IMG/VR virus record: IMGVR_UViG_3300030101_003074
Coordinates: 1-36,482 of that record
DNA: 36,482 bases
Source: a virus
Direction: 5' to 3' (one strand)
Numbering within the stretch: the first letter of the stretch is position 1; each line of letters begins with the position of its first letter. The translations under genes and the position numbers were made by a program. Of the stretch, positions 23,401-31,843 are shown piece by piece. Below the pieces are notes generated by a model, which was given only the letters and a program-made list of their open reading frames with translations, had not been told where the DNA came from and made no database searches.

Positions 23401-23930
23401 GCAAATGTAAACACAGCTACGATACGAGCGCCTTTTTTAGGAAATACCATATAGTGTGGAGAAGAACCAAAACAAACACCTTTATATTTTTCAGGATCAA
23501 TTGTATGTAAAACTCTACTGTTGTCGTCTGATAACACTACTGTCTTAGCCTCAGGATCACAATCATTCAGATATATCAGCAGCTGCTTGTGCGGGTAGGG
23601 GTGGTCCGTGTGCGTTGGACAATTCTCCGTTATGCCAGCAAACGTAATATTTACAGACACTCTGTAAACATCCTTAACTTCAATGTTATTTGCATCCGCA
23701 AACTCCTTTAATATTCTTAAAAACTGTTCTCCATACGTAGAGTTAAACATCTCACCTTTTGTTCTTTCCTCAGGTCTTCTTAAAACATCATGACTCATAT
23801 AAGCATTGTTATCTGGTGGATTATGAATTGTATTTGGACTGTAGTAATACGGAAAAGAATTACTTAACACTGTTTGTTCTATAAAATTCAAACTATCTTT
23901 TGATAAAAAATTATTACTAGTAATAAACAT
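23397..23930 (-). CDS. Fe(II)/2OG-dependent oxygenase next to halogenase
   Basis: 177 aa from the ATG at 23930; a longer in-frame form (23969) would overlap the halogenase more deeply. Triad H107-x-D109 (CPTHTDHPYPHK), H159 (SSPHYMVFP) and R169 (GARIVAVFTFA), with LLIYLND between, the usual strand after HxD. It starts 14 bases inside the halogenase gene, which suggests coupled expression and possibly successive action on one substrate. Substrate unknown. Confidence 0.78.
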   Translation of the reverse strand: MFITSNNFLSKDSLNFIEQTVLSNSFPYYYSPNTIHNPPDNNAYMSHDVLRRPEERTKGEMFNSTYGEQFLRILKEFADANNIEVKDVYRVSVNITFAGITENCPTHTDHPYPHKQLLIYLNDCDPEAKTVVLSDDNSRVLHTIDPEKYKGVCFGSSPHYMVFPKKGARIVAVFTFA

Positions 23931-25401
23931 TGTTCTCGTGAAACTCCATAAAAGAGAAACCCTCGTCAATAGCCAAGTCTCTCCATGTTTTTAGTCTTTT
24001 TGTCAAATCATCTAATCTCTTTTCGTTTTCTTCTTTGAATTCTGTCATGTCAACACCTCTCACTTTTAACATATTGATGTCTGTCGGGTGCCAGTGCATT
24101 CCTGTTGCAATAGCGTGATGCCCTCCAATGCAGTCAAAAGAGTGCACTTGCTCTCTCATCAAAGCGGTGTGTACAAACCCTGCCTCTATCGTAGGAGCTA
24201 GTTTGTAAAGTTTCTCGTCCCAGTTTTTATTAAAGTTAGCTTTCCAATACGCAGTATCTTTTCTGTGAGATAAAGCGTAGTGCAGAGCGACAAAGTCAGC
24301 AAAATTTTTAAATAAGTATTTACAAGCAAAGGTAAAGTTATCCTTATCCCATTGACTTATCTCACCCCTGGTCATGTTTCTAATTAACTTAATCAAAAAT
24401 TGATGCACAGTGTATAGTCCGTTGCTTTCAAGAGGTTCTATAAAACCAGCTGATAACCCTATTGCACAGACATTCTTAACAAACAATCTTTCATGTATAC
24501 CTACTCTCATTTTTATTTTTTTAAATTCTAGATCGTCTCTACCTAAATAAGTTTTGAAATCTGACAAAGCGTCTTTGTCATCAATAAATTTGTCAGAGTA
24601 CACATATCCTGTGCCTATTCTATTCCATAAAGGTATATTCCAAATCCAACCATCATTATAAGCAGTGCAGTTAGTGTAGGGGACTAATTCTTTTTCTTTA
24701 TCCTTGTAAGGTATTCTTGTTGCCCAAGCTGAATTATTAGGTAATAAATCCTCGTAAGATTCAAAAGGTTCTTTTAAAGTTTCTCCTAACAACATAGATT
24801 TAAAACCAGTGCAATCTATGTACAGGTCTGCCTTATGTTTACCGTTTAATGAAACAATACCCTCATCATTTTGTTCAATATCTTTGATATGTTCAGAAAA
24901 ATATTTTAAACCTTTTGGTATGCAAAACTTTTCTTTCAACCACTTAGCAAACAATGTTGCATCAAAGTGATAAGCTGTTTCTTTTTCAAAGTTCTCACTT
25001 CTGTACATGTGACCAGTATCTATCTGAGCCATGTGTTCATATAACATAGAAGCGTAACTTTCGTATGGAAGATCAGGATACTGTAATTTTAAATACCACC
25101 AGTCATTCATAGGGTATTTCAACTCACCAAAAGGATAATGAAAAGCCTCTCCTTTTTTATAAAAGTCAGTGAACTTTATACTGTACTTGTATATAGCATT
25201 ACATTCTCTCATGAAGTCATCATCTTTTATACCTAATAAATCTAACCAAGATCGAAAGCCGAGTATGGTGCTTTCTCCAACACCAACAGTGCTTTCATTT
25301 GGTGACTCTATAAGACTGATTTCATAATTAGGAAAAACTTTAAGCAAAGTAGCTGCAGTCATAAAACCAGCAGAACCCCCGCCAACTATACAAATTTTCA
25401 T
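23917..25401 (-). CDS. Flavin-dependent tryptophan-halogenase-like protein
   Basis: 494 aa from the ATG at 25401 (AGAGGGTTAAC upstream; ATGA overlap with the preceding oxygenase). FAD site GGGSAG at 7-12; GVGEST at 40-45; a lysine in the AIYKYSIKF word (K72), aligning with the catalytic lysine of PrnA; DCTGF at 196-200; the halogenase signature WIWNIP at 252-257; and PLES with E325/S326, matching the catalytic glutamate region. Such enzymes use FADH2, oxygen and halide to halogenate aromatic substrates. A viral relative (VirX1) is known from a cyanophage. No flavin reductase gene is visible. The substrate could be free tryptophan, an indole, or a peptide. Confidence 0.9.
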   Translation of the reverse strand: MKICIVGGGSAGFMTAATLLKVFPNYEISLIESPNESTVGVGESTILGFRSWLDLLGIKDDDFMRECNAIYKYSIKFTDFYKKGEAFHYPFGELKYPMNDWWYLKLQYPDLPYESYASMLYEHMAQIDTGHMYRSENFEKETAYHFDATLFAKWLKEKFCIPKGLKYFSEHIKDIEQNDEGIVSLNGKHKADLYIDCTGFKSMLLGETLKEPFESYEDLLPNNSAWATRIPYKDKEKELVPYTNCTAYNDGWIWNIPLWNRIGTGYVYSDKFIDDKDALSDFKTYLGRDDLEFKKIKMRVGIHERLFVKNVCAIGLSAGFIEPLESNGLYTVHQFLIKLIRNMTRGEISQWDKDNFTFACKYLFKNFADFVALHYALSHRKDTAYWKANFNKNWDEKLYKLAPTIEAGFVHTALMREQVHSFDCIGGHHAIATGMHWHPTDINMLKVRGVDMTEFKEENEKRLDDLTKRLKTWRDLAIDEGFSFMEFHENNVYY

Positions 25402-25925
25402 GTTAACCCTCTCCATTGTTGACACTTTTGATAATTAAAAGCCAGGCTTATTCTTTTGTTTTCGCTCTTGTTTGGTAAAACTCTGTGTAATACATCATCA
25501 TCAAATAACAAAACATCACCTGTGTTAGGTGATATTCTTATTCTTGGCTCATCAATATAAAACTCAATGTCGCTCATTGAACTTGTTAAATACACAACAC
25601 CACAGATAAACTTAACACAATCATCTTTATGGTTATGATATTCCTGGTAGAAATTTTCTTCATATATATTAACCCAAGATTTTTTTATATATCCGTCAAA
25701 ATATTTTTCTTTTGAAAACATATACTCATTAATGTGATTTAGTATAGACATCTTTAGAGGCCATAGTTCTTTGACATTCAAAATATTATCAGTCAAATTA
25801 TACGACGTCTTGATATCACAGTCCCAAGACTGATCTGTCATGTCTAAATGTTTTGAAGCGACTGCCTTAAAAGCGTCATCCATAACACGATCGTCAATTT
25901 TACCTCTATAAATTTCTCTGTTCAT
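25398..25925 (-). CDS. Putative Fe(II)/2OG oxygenase, HxH variant
   Basis: 175 aa from the ATG at 25925, which overlaps the preceding stop as ATGA; upstream in-frame starts are less likely. Features: H97-x-H99 (YQEYHNHKDD), a strand GVVYLTSS, DVLLFDDDVLH with H147, and R158 (NKRISLAFNYQ). This resembles the putative 2OG-Fe(II) oxygenase family that has an NxHxH-type motif. It directly precedes the halogenase in the transcript. Whether HxH supports metal catalysis here is uncertain. Confidence 0.72.
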   Translation of the reverse strand: MNREIYRGKIDDRVMDDAFKAVASKHLDMTDQSWDCDIKTSYNLTDNILNVKELWPLKMSILNHINEYMFSKEKYFDGYIKKSWVNIYEENFYQEYHNHKDDCVKFICGVVYLTSSMSDIEFYIDEPRIRISPNTGDVLLFDDDVLHRVLPNKSENKRISLAFNYQKCQQWRGLT

Positions 25926-26599
25926 AAATGATAGTACAAATAGTAAGTAGGATATTTTATACCAAAAATTTGTATTTTCGTACCTTTTTCTACCCACACA
26001 GCAGACTCAGGTTTTAGTGGGTTTATCTTGCCATTTAGACGAACTTTTAAGTATCCAAAACAATTTTTTATTACAATATGATGTCTAAACTTATGTTCAA
26101 TGGATTTAATCTCTTGATGTCCACTTCTAAAAAAACCATCAAAATAAACGTTCTTTCTATTTAAAAGTTTTGAAAAAAGATTTTTTGCATACAGAGTATT
26201 TTTAAACATAGTGTGTGCTCTTCTAACTATTAGTTCCTCCCCGCTCTCCCAAGCAACGATGTTATTGAAAGAGTTGATATAACCATCTTTCTCCATATGA
26301 GGCTTAACAATCTTTCCATTTGATTTGCGTATTTGTAAAGAAGGTGTGCCATCCAACAAAGTTTCTGGCCATCTCCATCTATCGACTAATCTATCAAATA
26401 GGTCTTCTTGTTTAATACGTAGTAATCTAAGCTTGGCAAGTCTTCTTATGTGAAACTTAACCTTGTCTTCGTTTTTTATAATATTTTTAAATAACCATCT
26501 TACTTCTTTTACAAAATTATCACTTAGTTCTCTTTTCTCTAAAAGATATTGTTTTGATTCTGTTGGTAAATTTAGTTTAGTTAATTCCGTAGAGCTCAT
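25922..26599 (-). CDS. Unrecognised protein inside the oxygenase-halogenase array, 225 aa
   Basis: I do not recognise this family. The ATG at 26599 is used; a TTG at 26626 is possible. The N-terminal 70 residues are highly basic and helical (KFHIRRLAKLRLLRIKQED). Then come RWRWPETLLDGTPSLQ, KPHMEKDGY, an FDGFFRSGHQE word, and HHIVIKNCFGYLKVRLNG, which looks like a beta-sandwich with histidines, ending YPTYYLYYHL. Several His/Asp pairs could bind metal, but no clear 2OG triad is seen. It overlaps its neighbours by 23 and 4 bases, so it is part of the same operon and perhaps the same pathway. Confidence 0.7.
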   Translation of the reverse strand: MSSTELTKLNLPTESKQYLLEKRELSDNFVKEVRWLFKNIIKNEDKVKFHIRRLAKLRLLRIKQEDLFDRLVDRWRWPETLLDGTPSLQIRKSNGKIVKPHMEKDGYINSFNNIVAWESGEELIVRRAHTMFKNTLYAKNLFSKLLNRKNVYFDGFFRSGHQEIKSIEHKFRHHIVIKNCFGYLKVRLNGKINPLKPESAVWVEKGTKIQIFGIKYPTYYLYYHL

Positions 26600-27074
26600 G
26601 CAAATTATCTGTGTACCAAGAAGCAATAACGAACCTATTACCCTTAGTTATTTCTTTTACTCCGTGAGGATACTTTATTCCGTCAAAAAAGATAGTCCTG
26701 CCTATTTTTGGTTTGACTATCATTCCGTCTTCAAAGAAAGTCTCACCACCCTCGTAGTCATCATTTAGATAAGTTATAGATGTCATAATTGTAGTATCTC
26801 TTGCTTCATCTACGTGCATATCGTGTTTTGTGCCAGTTGGTCTATGAACCACTTGAACTAACTCAGGATAAGAGATAACTCCTTTTGAGTTCAAATAATT
26901 ATTCAAAGCAAATACTATTTTCTTTGGTAATTGATCATCTAAGTCTTCTACCTTTGCTAAATTTAAAGTATTTGTATTAGCCCACAAAGCACACTTACTT
27001 GGATTGTTTTTATATATTTCTATTAGTTTGTTGCCGACATCTTTGTCAAGCATACCGTCTTGAATAAGGCGCAT
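26577..27074 (-). CDS. Prolyl-4-hydroxylase-like Fe(II)/2OG oxygenase
   Basis: 165 aa and the clearest prolyl-4-hydroxylase-like member. Triad H87-x-D89 (HDMHVDEARD), H137 (GIKYPHGVK) and R147 (GNRFVIASWY), with the hallmark ITYLNDDYEGGETFF at 100-114 and KPKIGRTIFFDG before the distal histidine. Such enzymes hydroxylate proline or related residues in proteins. It starts one base inside the 118-aa virion-associated gene, so it is transcribed with structural genes. Substrate unknown. Confidence 0.88.
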   Translation of the reverse strand: MRLIQDGMLDKDVGNKLIEIYKNNPSKCALWANTNTLNLAKVEDLDDQLPKKIVFALNNYLNSKGVISYPELVQVVHRPTGTKHDMHVDEARDTTIMTSITYLNDDYEGGETFFEDGMIVKPKIGRTIFFDGIKYPHGVKEITKGNRFVIASWYTDNLHELYGIN

Positions 27075-27430
27075 TATAATTGTTGTTTAATCTCCAATAC
27101 AGATACTTCTATCATTGCTCTACTAGCTGCGTTTGCTTGAACTTTCATACTATCTCCTTCTTGATAAACTATAGCAGAAGAGATTGTGTTTGTATCAGAT
27201 GCAGACACATCTACTTGATGCGTTTGAAAATCAGCAGTTCCGTTGTTGTGATCAATGTTAACAGTCACCGCACTTGATCCATCGTAATTATGTGTGTTGA
27301 TAGTCTTAACAATAAAAGTTGATACAGGCGTTGGTGGCGTAGCAGCTACGTTTGCCACTGGCACAGTGAATACTGTGGTTAAATCAGTTGTAGTTAGGTT
27401 TGCAATAAATCTTTTAAATACGTCAGCCAT
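27074..27430 (-). CDS. Small beta-rich virion-associated protein, 118 aa
   Basis: Begins MADVFKRFIANLTTTDLTTV and continues with alternating strands rich in V/T/S (TFIVKTINTHNYDGS, AVTVNIDHNNGTADF), ending IEVSVLEIKQQL. This resembles small beta-sandwich head-tail or decoration proteins of marine phages; the pattern FKR...TTDLTTVFTVP is familiar. It sits between the 608-aa structural protein and the oxygenase block. No strong upstream ribosome binding site; it follows the 55-aa gene immediately. Confidence 0.6.
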   Translation of the reverse strand: MADVFKRFIANLTTTDLTTVFTVPVANVAATPPTPVSTFIVKTINTHNYDGSSAVTVNIDHNNGTADFQTHQVDVSASDTNTISSAIVYQEGDSMKVQANAASRAMIEVSVLEIKQQL

Positions 27431-27598
27431 TTAGCTTAGAAACCACGATCTTCTTGTGGACTCCTCTTGTGTATCACTCGTATAAGAAGTGTTTAATTGT
27501 TGTATCATAAACTCCAACTGTCTGATCAGTATAGAAAACTGTTGTTGATCGTATTCTACATCAGGGTCAGGGAATCTTTGTATAATTAATTTAGCCAT
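27431..27598 (-). CDS. Small conserved protein, 55 aa
   Basis: The ATG at 27598 overlaps the 608-aa gene stop as TAATG. The product begins MAKLIIQRFPDPDVEYDQQQ, followed by a helix FSILIRQLEFMIQQL and a polar tail ending RRSWFLS. Similar small proteins occur in marine podovirus-like genomes next to the same structural gene. It is too short for a functional call; a minor neck or tail component, or a chaperone, would fit the position. Confidence 0.65.
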   Translation of the reverse strand: MAKLIIQRFPDPDVEYDQQQFSILIRQLEFMIQQLNTSYTSDTQEESTRRSWFLS

Positions 27599-29424
27599 TA
27601 TCTTCTCCCGTCTGGTTGTATGTCAAATCTTTGAGTTCCTGCTCTCCAAGCAGTGCCGGTGGTATTTGAAACCAAGTTCACAGTAAACTCTCTACCCCTA
27701 CCTCTTAAACTAACAAAATCTGTATTGTCATTAAAACTAACTGTTTTTATTACACTGGTACTGTTGTTAGGATAGTTTTTAAACTCAAGCTTTGCATTTA
27801 ACGTGCCTTCCTGATTTTGCACGTCAGGAATAAGTTTAGAAACAAAAGAAAATTCATTACCTTCACCTATTTCTACCGATCCTGATTTAACAAAAGCAGT
27901 GATTGCAGTGCCATCAGCATCATTACCAGTCTCATGTAAAAATGTTTGTGTAGCTCCCGCAGTTAATCCTAATATAGTTTCGTTATTAGCGGTGGTGCTT
28001 TCTAAAAACTCTGTCGCAATAGGAGCATCATATACTTCTCTAGACATCCATGTTGTTCTAGATAAAGTTCCTGTCCACCAAGTTTGTTCTAGATAATTGT
28101 AAGCGACTATAGCGTTTATTTGATCCGATCCCGTGCGTGGATAAAACCACATGATTTCATTAAACTCACCGTTGTGTCCTGCAAAAGCATTCTCCGCTCC
28201 AGTTTGATTTAGATTGTCAAATACAAACTGTTCTACAGTGCATGGTATTTTTTTCACAGCACCATCAAATAAGAAGAAGGAATCCTGAGACATCCAATAG
28301 CTAATACCATTTACGTCTACACCAGCATGACTACCTACCATTCCACAGTTTTGTCCTAACTGTCTTAAACCAAAAGTAAAAGGTGGTCCAATAAACTGCA
28401 TTGAGTGTAAAGAAGTGTCTGTCCATATAAGATTCTGACCTCTTGATCTTAAAGCAGCTACGATTCTTGAACCGTCTGCAATACGTAGCGAACCAGCAGT
28501 ATTCTCTGCTGTAGGTTGATATGTGGTAATATCTTCTTGATCAGAAAATCTAATTAATAAATCATCTTGTGAAGCAGTATCTCCAATAGTTGCTTCCGTT
28601 CCAAAGAAAATTAAATGTCTATCAGGAGTCGATAAAAGACTTAATCTTGATGCTGTGGGTGCACCTGATATTGCAGTACATCTTGTAGAAACACCTGCTG
28701 ATGTATCCCATCTAAACGCCCCGCCGTTTAGAACAGTAGCGATCAAGTCTTCTCCAAAGTTTTCTAAAGACCATTGTCTTGCTTCTAATGTTACGTTTGA
28801 TGTTGTAGAAGGCGTTCCCCATGTGCCTGAACTCCATCCATCTGTTCCCCAACCGAATGCTGGAGTAGAGAAAGAGGGTCCAATACTGATTTGATATTTT
28901 GCATTTCCTGAACCTCCACCACTTGCAGTTGAACCTGAAGCTGCCGAGGTATGTGTTACAACGTACGCTGAAGTGTTTGGCACACTGCTAATCTCAAACT
29001 CTTTGTTCATATCCAATCCATCAATAGTTGAAAAAGAATCAAAAGTTACAAAGTCACCTTCCTTAGCACCATGACCCACATCTGTAACAACCACAGATGT
29101 AGTAGCATTTGTTGTAAAAGGATTAGTTAAAGCTTGTGTTTCTCTAATAGGAGTTATGTCAAAAGCAGATCCCTCTTCTATTACATATAGTTTTCTATCA
29201 GTGCCTATTGCGTTGTATCTTGTGCCATCAAGAGCAACCCATGCGTGCATGTCCCTTGCAACACCGATCAAAGTTGTAGAAATAAACTTCTCCCAACCAT
29301 TGATTTTTTGAGGTAATCCTTGAAAAAACCTAACCATATCACCATCTGTCCACTTGCCTTCGCCTGTGTAGTCAGTGACTTCTTTATTGATACCTGGTGC
29401 TGGTCTAAAATTAACTAAGGGCAT
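27598..29424 (-). CDS. Structural protein, P22 gp10-like stabilisation/tail hub family
   Basis: 608 aa. The N-terminus PLVNFRPAPGINKEVTDYTG, then GKWTDGDMVRFFQGLPQKI and NGWEKF, with RYNAIGTDRKLYVI near 70-83, matches a marine phage virion family that I associate with packaged-DNA stabilisation or tail-hub proteins. The rest is beta-rich, with WSLENFGEDLIATVLNGG and repeated GT-rich turns, consistent with a propeller-like fold. It lies between the two oxygenase blocks. A perfect palindrome GTAATATATTAC (29429-29440) sits just before its start, and there is no clear ribosome binding site. Confidence 0.7.
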   Translation of the reverse strand: MPLVNFRPAPGINKEVTDYTGEGKWTDGDMVRFFQGLPQKINGWEKFISTTLIGVARDMHAWVALDGTRYNAIGTDRKLYVIEEGSAFDITPIRETQALTNPFTTNATTSVVVTDVGHGAKEGDFVTFDSFSTIDGLDMNKEFEISSVPNTSAYVVTHTSAASGSTASGGGSGNAKYQISIGPSFSTPAFGWGTDGWSSGTWGTPSTTSNVTLEARQWSLENFGEDLIATVLNGGAFRWDTSAGVSTRCTAISGAPTASRLSLLSTPDRHLIFFGTEATIGDTASQDDLLIRFSDQEDITTYQPTAENTAGSLRIADGSRIVAALRSRGQNLIWTDTSLHSMQFIGPPFTFGLRQLGQNCGMVGSHAGVDVNGISYWMSQDSFFLFDGAVKKIPCTVEQFVFDNLNQTGAENAFAGHNGEFNEIMWFYPRTGSDQINAIVAYNYLEQTWWTGTLSRTTWMSREVYDAPIATEFLESTTANNETILGLTAGATQTFLHETGNDADGTAITAFVKSGSVEIGEGNEFSFVSKLIPDVQNQEGTLNAKLEFKNYPNNSTSVIKTVSFNDNTDFVSLRGRGREFTVNLVSNTTGTAWRAGTQRFDIQPDGRR

Positions 29425-29444
29425 TTTAGTAATATATTACATTT

Positions 29445-29996
29445 TCAACGTTTTTCTACATCAATGTTAAAAGCTAGAGATAGCCTAGCTTCCTCCGAGA
29501 GATGTGGAGATACGCTATGTTTTACCATACCAGGAAACAAAACCAACATATTTGATTCTAAAGGCACAGACCTTGAAAACTCTAAAAAGTCTATTCTTTC
29601 CGCTGGTTGAGGAACGTCAATATAAAAGGCTCCTGACCAGTCTGTAGGATAGTGCATGTGTGTTTGAGTATAGTCTCTGTTTAAGTGCTTCATAGCCCAA
29701 GCGTCTTTAAGTTTGTAATCAAATATCTCTTCGGTGTGACAACTCCTAAGTTGATAAATACCGTCTATGGTTAACATGGCTTCTGTAAAAAGCTTTTTTG
29801 TTTGATTGTCCTCCAACAGAGATGTGTAGTTTGACATGGTGGCTTTAACGTTTGTTTTTCTATCCATAACATCTTTTTCTGTAAGTCTTAAAACAGTATT
29901 CTTAACAACAGATAGATAATCCTCATGTAAAAAATCTCTAAAAATATAGACAGCATATAAGCTGCTATGACCGTTTTGTACTACTTGTAAGTTCAT
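29445..29996 (-). CDS. Putative Fe(II)/2OG oxygenase, HxH variant
   Basis: 183 aa. H113-x-H115 (TQTHMHYPTDWSGAFYIDVP), then LVLFPGMVKHSVSP with H160, and R171 (ARLSLAFNID). The THxH...WSGxFYxxxP arrangement matches the putative 2OG-Fe(II) oxygenase family in which HxH takes the place of HxD. The start overlaps the upstream gene as ATGA. It is the last gene of the second enzyme block before the 608-aa structural gene. Confidence 0.75.
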   Translation of the reverse strand: MNLQVVQNGHSSLYAVYIFRDFLHEDYLSVVKNTVLRLTEKDVMDRKTNVKATMSNYTSLLEDNQTKKLFTEAMLTIDGIYQLRSCHTEEIFDYKLKDAWAMKHLNRDYTQTHMHYPTDWSGAFYIDVPQPAERIDFLEFSRSVPLESNMLVLFPGMVKHSVSPHLSEEARLSLAFNIDVEKR

Positions 29997-30529
29997 AGTG
30001 TTATAAAAAATGCCAATATCTTTCTTTCATCAAACGTAAAGTCTTGACAAGGAGCGTGAGGTCTTTTGGCATTATACATCAGTAACCTATTTGGATAAGC
30101 TCCAACAACAATATCAGGTTCTTTGTCCCATTCGTGTTCAAAGAAAGCAGTCCCGCCACTTACCGATTGATCAAAATATAGTATGCCAGCTATATCTGCG
30201 TTAGAATCAGAATGAACTAATCCGTACTTTGTATTTACTTTTGACTTCATTAACTCTTTACTTAAAACTTTTCTAGCAATAACTCGTAAATCAAAATCTC
30301 TGTCTATAATTCTTTGTAGTTCTTTTTTGTATACTTTTGTTTCATCCTCCCCAACTATTGTTTGATAACAAGGATATGCTTGAAATCTATTACCGTAGTA
30401 AACCTCAGAAGGTTGATAGGTTGCGTCATACTCTAAGTTATCTAAAAGATTTTTAGATCCTTTAAATAAAACATCACCTAGAAAATTAGGTTTTAGATAA
30501 ATAGATCCTTCGATAATTGATTCAATCAT
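29993..30529 (-). CDS. Fe(II)/2OG-type oxygenase (DUF6445-like)
   Basis: 178 aa. H106-x-D108 (YGLVHSDSNADIAGILYFD), GGTAFF (125-130), YPNRLLMYNAKRPHAPC with H158, and a basic residue at 169-170 (DERKILAFF). The NRxxxYxxxxxH arrangement before the distal histidine resembles the DUF6445 group of putative 2OG oxygenases; its neighbour at 30526-31032 shares the same layout, suggesting an old duplication. Both ends overlap neighbours as ATGA. Confidence 0.72.
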   Translation of the reverse strand: MIESIIEGSIYLKPNFLGDVLFKGSKNLLDNLEYDATYQPSEVYYGNRFQAYPCYQTIVGEDETKVYKKELQRIIDRDFDLRVIARKVLSKELMKSKVNTKYGLVHSDSNADIAGILYFDQSVSGGTAFFEHEWDKEPDIVVGAYPNRLLMYNAKRPHAPCQDFTFDERKILAFFITL

Positions 30530-31032
30530 TTGTCAAAAAAAGTATTTATTGTTAACCTTGCATTGTCAATTGAGTCTCCATAATTCTTTAAAGACATATG
30601 TCTATATTTTTGTCCGTCAAACAAAAGAGCTCTGTTATGAACAAAACCAATGCGATCCACCATGTTATCTTTATCATCAAAAAAAGCAGTCCCTGATTCT
30701 AAGTTAGTATCAGATAAGAATATCAATACGCTGTAGCCTGGATCAGTATGTATCCAATCAGGTTTGTCATTTTCATATCTTGCATGACAATACATTCCAT
30801 GACCTTTTTTAGTAAGATCCATATTTAGTTTTCTTTTAATCAACTCAACAACGTTTAGAAACAAAAAAGGAGCCACCTTCTCTATGGGCTCGGTTCTAGT
30901 TCCTGGCCAATTTTGATTTGTTATATTTGTGCGCTCTCGAAATTCGTCTATGTTGTAAAAAGGTAATTGCTTAACACAGTCGTAATAATCATGACTGTAG
31001 TAATCAAAAAAATTATCTACTATTTTTATCAT
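30526..31032 (-). CDS. Fe(II)/2OG-type oxygenase (DUF6445-like)
   Basis: 168 aa. H95-x-D97 (PDWIHTDPGYSVLIFLSD), SGTAFFDD (113-120), VHNRALLFDGQKYRH with H145, and R159 (NARLTINTFF). Compared with the next gene it has the same HxD, GTAFF, NRxLL and distal-histidine order at similar spacing, so the two look paralogous. It starts 20 bases inside the glycosyltransferase gene, indicating coupled translation. Confidence 0.78.
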   Translation of the reverse strand: MIKIVDNFFDYYSHDYYDCVKQLPFYNIDEFRERTNITNQNWPGTRTEPIEKVAPFLFLNVVELIKRKLNMDLTKKGHGMYCHARYENDKPDWIHTDPGYSVLIFLSDTNLESGTAFFDDKDNMVDRIGFVHNRALLFDGQKYRHMSLKNYGDSIDNARLTINTFFDK

Positions 31033-31843
31033 CTTTGTTAGCGACCATTGTCCCTACATGACCTTTAAAAGCTCTGTTACCAAAGTGTGTTAAAGGCATG
31101 GCCAGGTCAGCCCAAATTTGACCACCACACTCTTGCCACAATCTAGAGAAATAATAATCTTCAGAAAGGTATCTTATTGTTGGTTTGCCCTCTTTAGTTT
31201 TAGTCTCATAAGGACCCACGGCAAATAGATCATAACAATTATCTGATCTAAAATATTCACCGTTAACTATTTGATCAGACTCATATTTTCTTTCAGGAAA
31301 CTTTTTCATCATTGTACGAAACACTTCACGTTTGACTAACATCATACCTGTAGCTGCTTCATTGACTGGAAAGAAACCGTTCTCACCCTTAAGGTTTAAT
31401 GGATCATCAAAATTAACATTGTATCCCAAAGCCTTTGCTTCTATCTCGTCAGGTTGTGCATTAGGGTTTTCTTGTAAAATACCTTTGACTTTCTCAAGAT
31501 AGATATGCTTTCTTGGATAGATCCCACAAGCAACATCTTTGTCTGCGCACACAAGTCTTTCAATATTCTGCCAATTAAACCCTATGTCAGCATCTATAAA
31601 CAAAAGGTGCGTAGCTACAAAATCTTTATCATCCATCATCATTGACACTATTGTATTTCTTGCACGAGTTATCAAACTTTCATTACCCATAGATTGAAAT
31701 CTTAATCCAACATTCTTTGCCATACTCCATTGTTGAACCTCTAATAATCCATGAACAGTTGCTTCTGCTAGCATCCCGCCATACATTGGCATACCTAAGT
31801 ATATTCTTACATTCTTATCTTTTAGTTCTTCAGGCTTAATCAT
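31013..31843 (-). CDS. GT-A-type glycosyltransferase
   Basis: 276 aa. NESLITRARNTIVSMMM (54-70), LLFIDADIGFNW with DxD at 84-86, VACGIYPRK (104-112), and later a YLSEDYYFSRLW word followed by LTHFG. This set marks the small GT-A-type glycosyltransferases seen in cyanophages and marine phages. The DxD would bind a metal and sugar nucleotide. It overlaps an oxygenase on one side and the DUF6065-like gene on the other (8 bases), which suggests that glycosylation and hydroxylation occur in one pathway, for example on virion proteins or host surface glycans. Donor and acceptor are unknown. Confidence 0.82.
   Translation of the reverse strand: MIKPEELKDKNVRIYLGMPMYGGMLAEATVHGLLEVQQWSMAKNVGLRFQSMGNESLITRARNTIVSMMMDDKDFVATHLLFIDADIGFNWQNIERLVCADKDVACGIYPRKHIYLEKVKGILQENPNAQPDEIEAKALGYNVNFDDPLNLKGENGFFPVNEAATGMMLVKREVFRTMMKKFPERKYESDQIVNGEYFRSDNCYDLFAVGPYETKTKEGKPTIRYLSEDYYFSRLWQECGGQIWADLAMPLTHFGNRAFKGHVGTMVANKDDKNSR

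Noticed and set aside
29429-29440. Palindrome GTAATATATTAC as an operator
   Set aside because: Short, fully AT-core palindrome in an AT-rich gap; no second copy seen.
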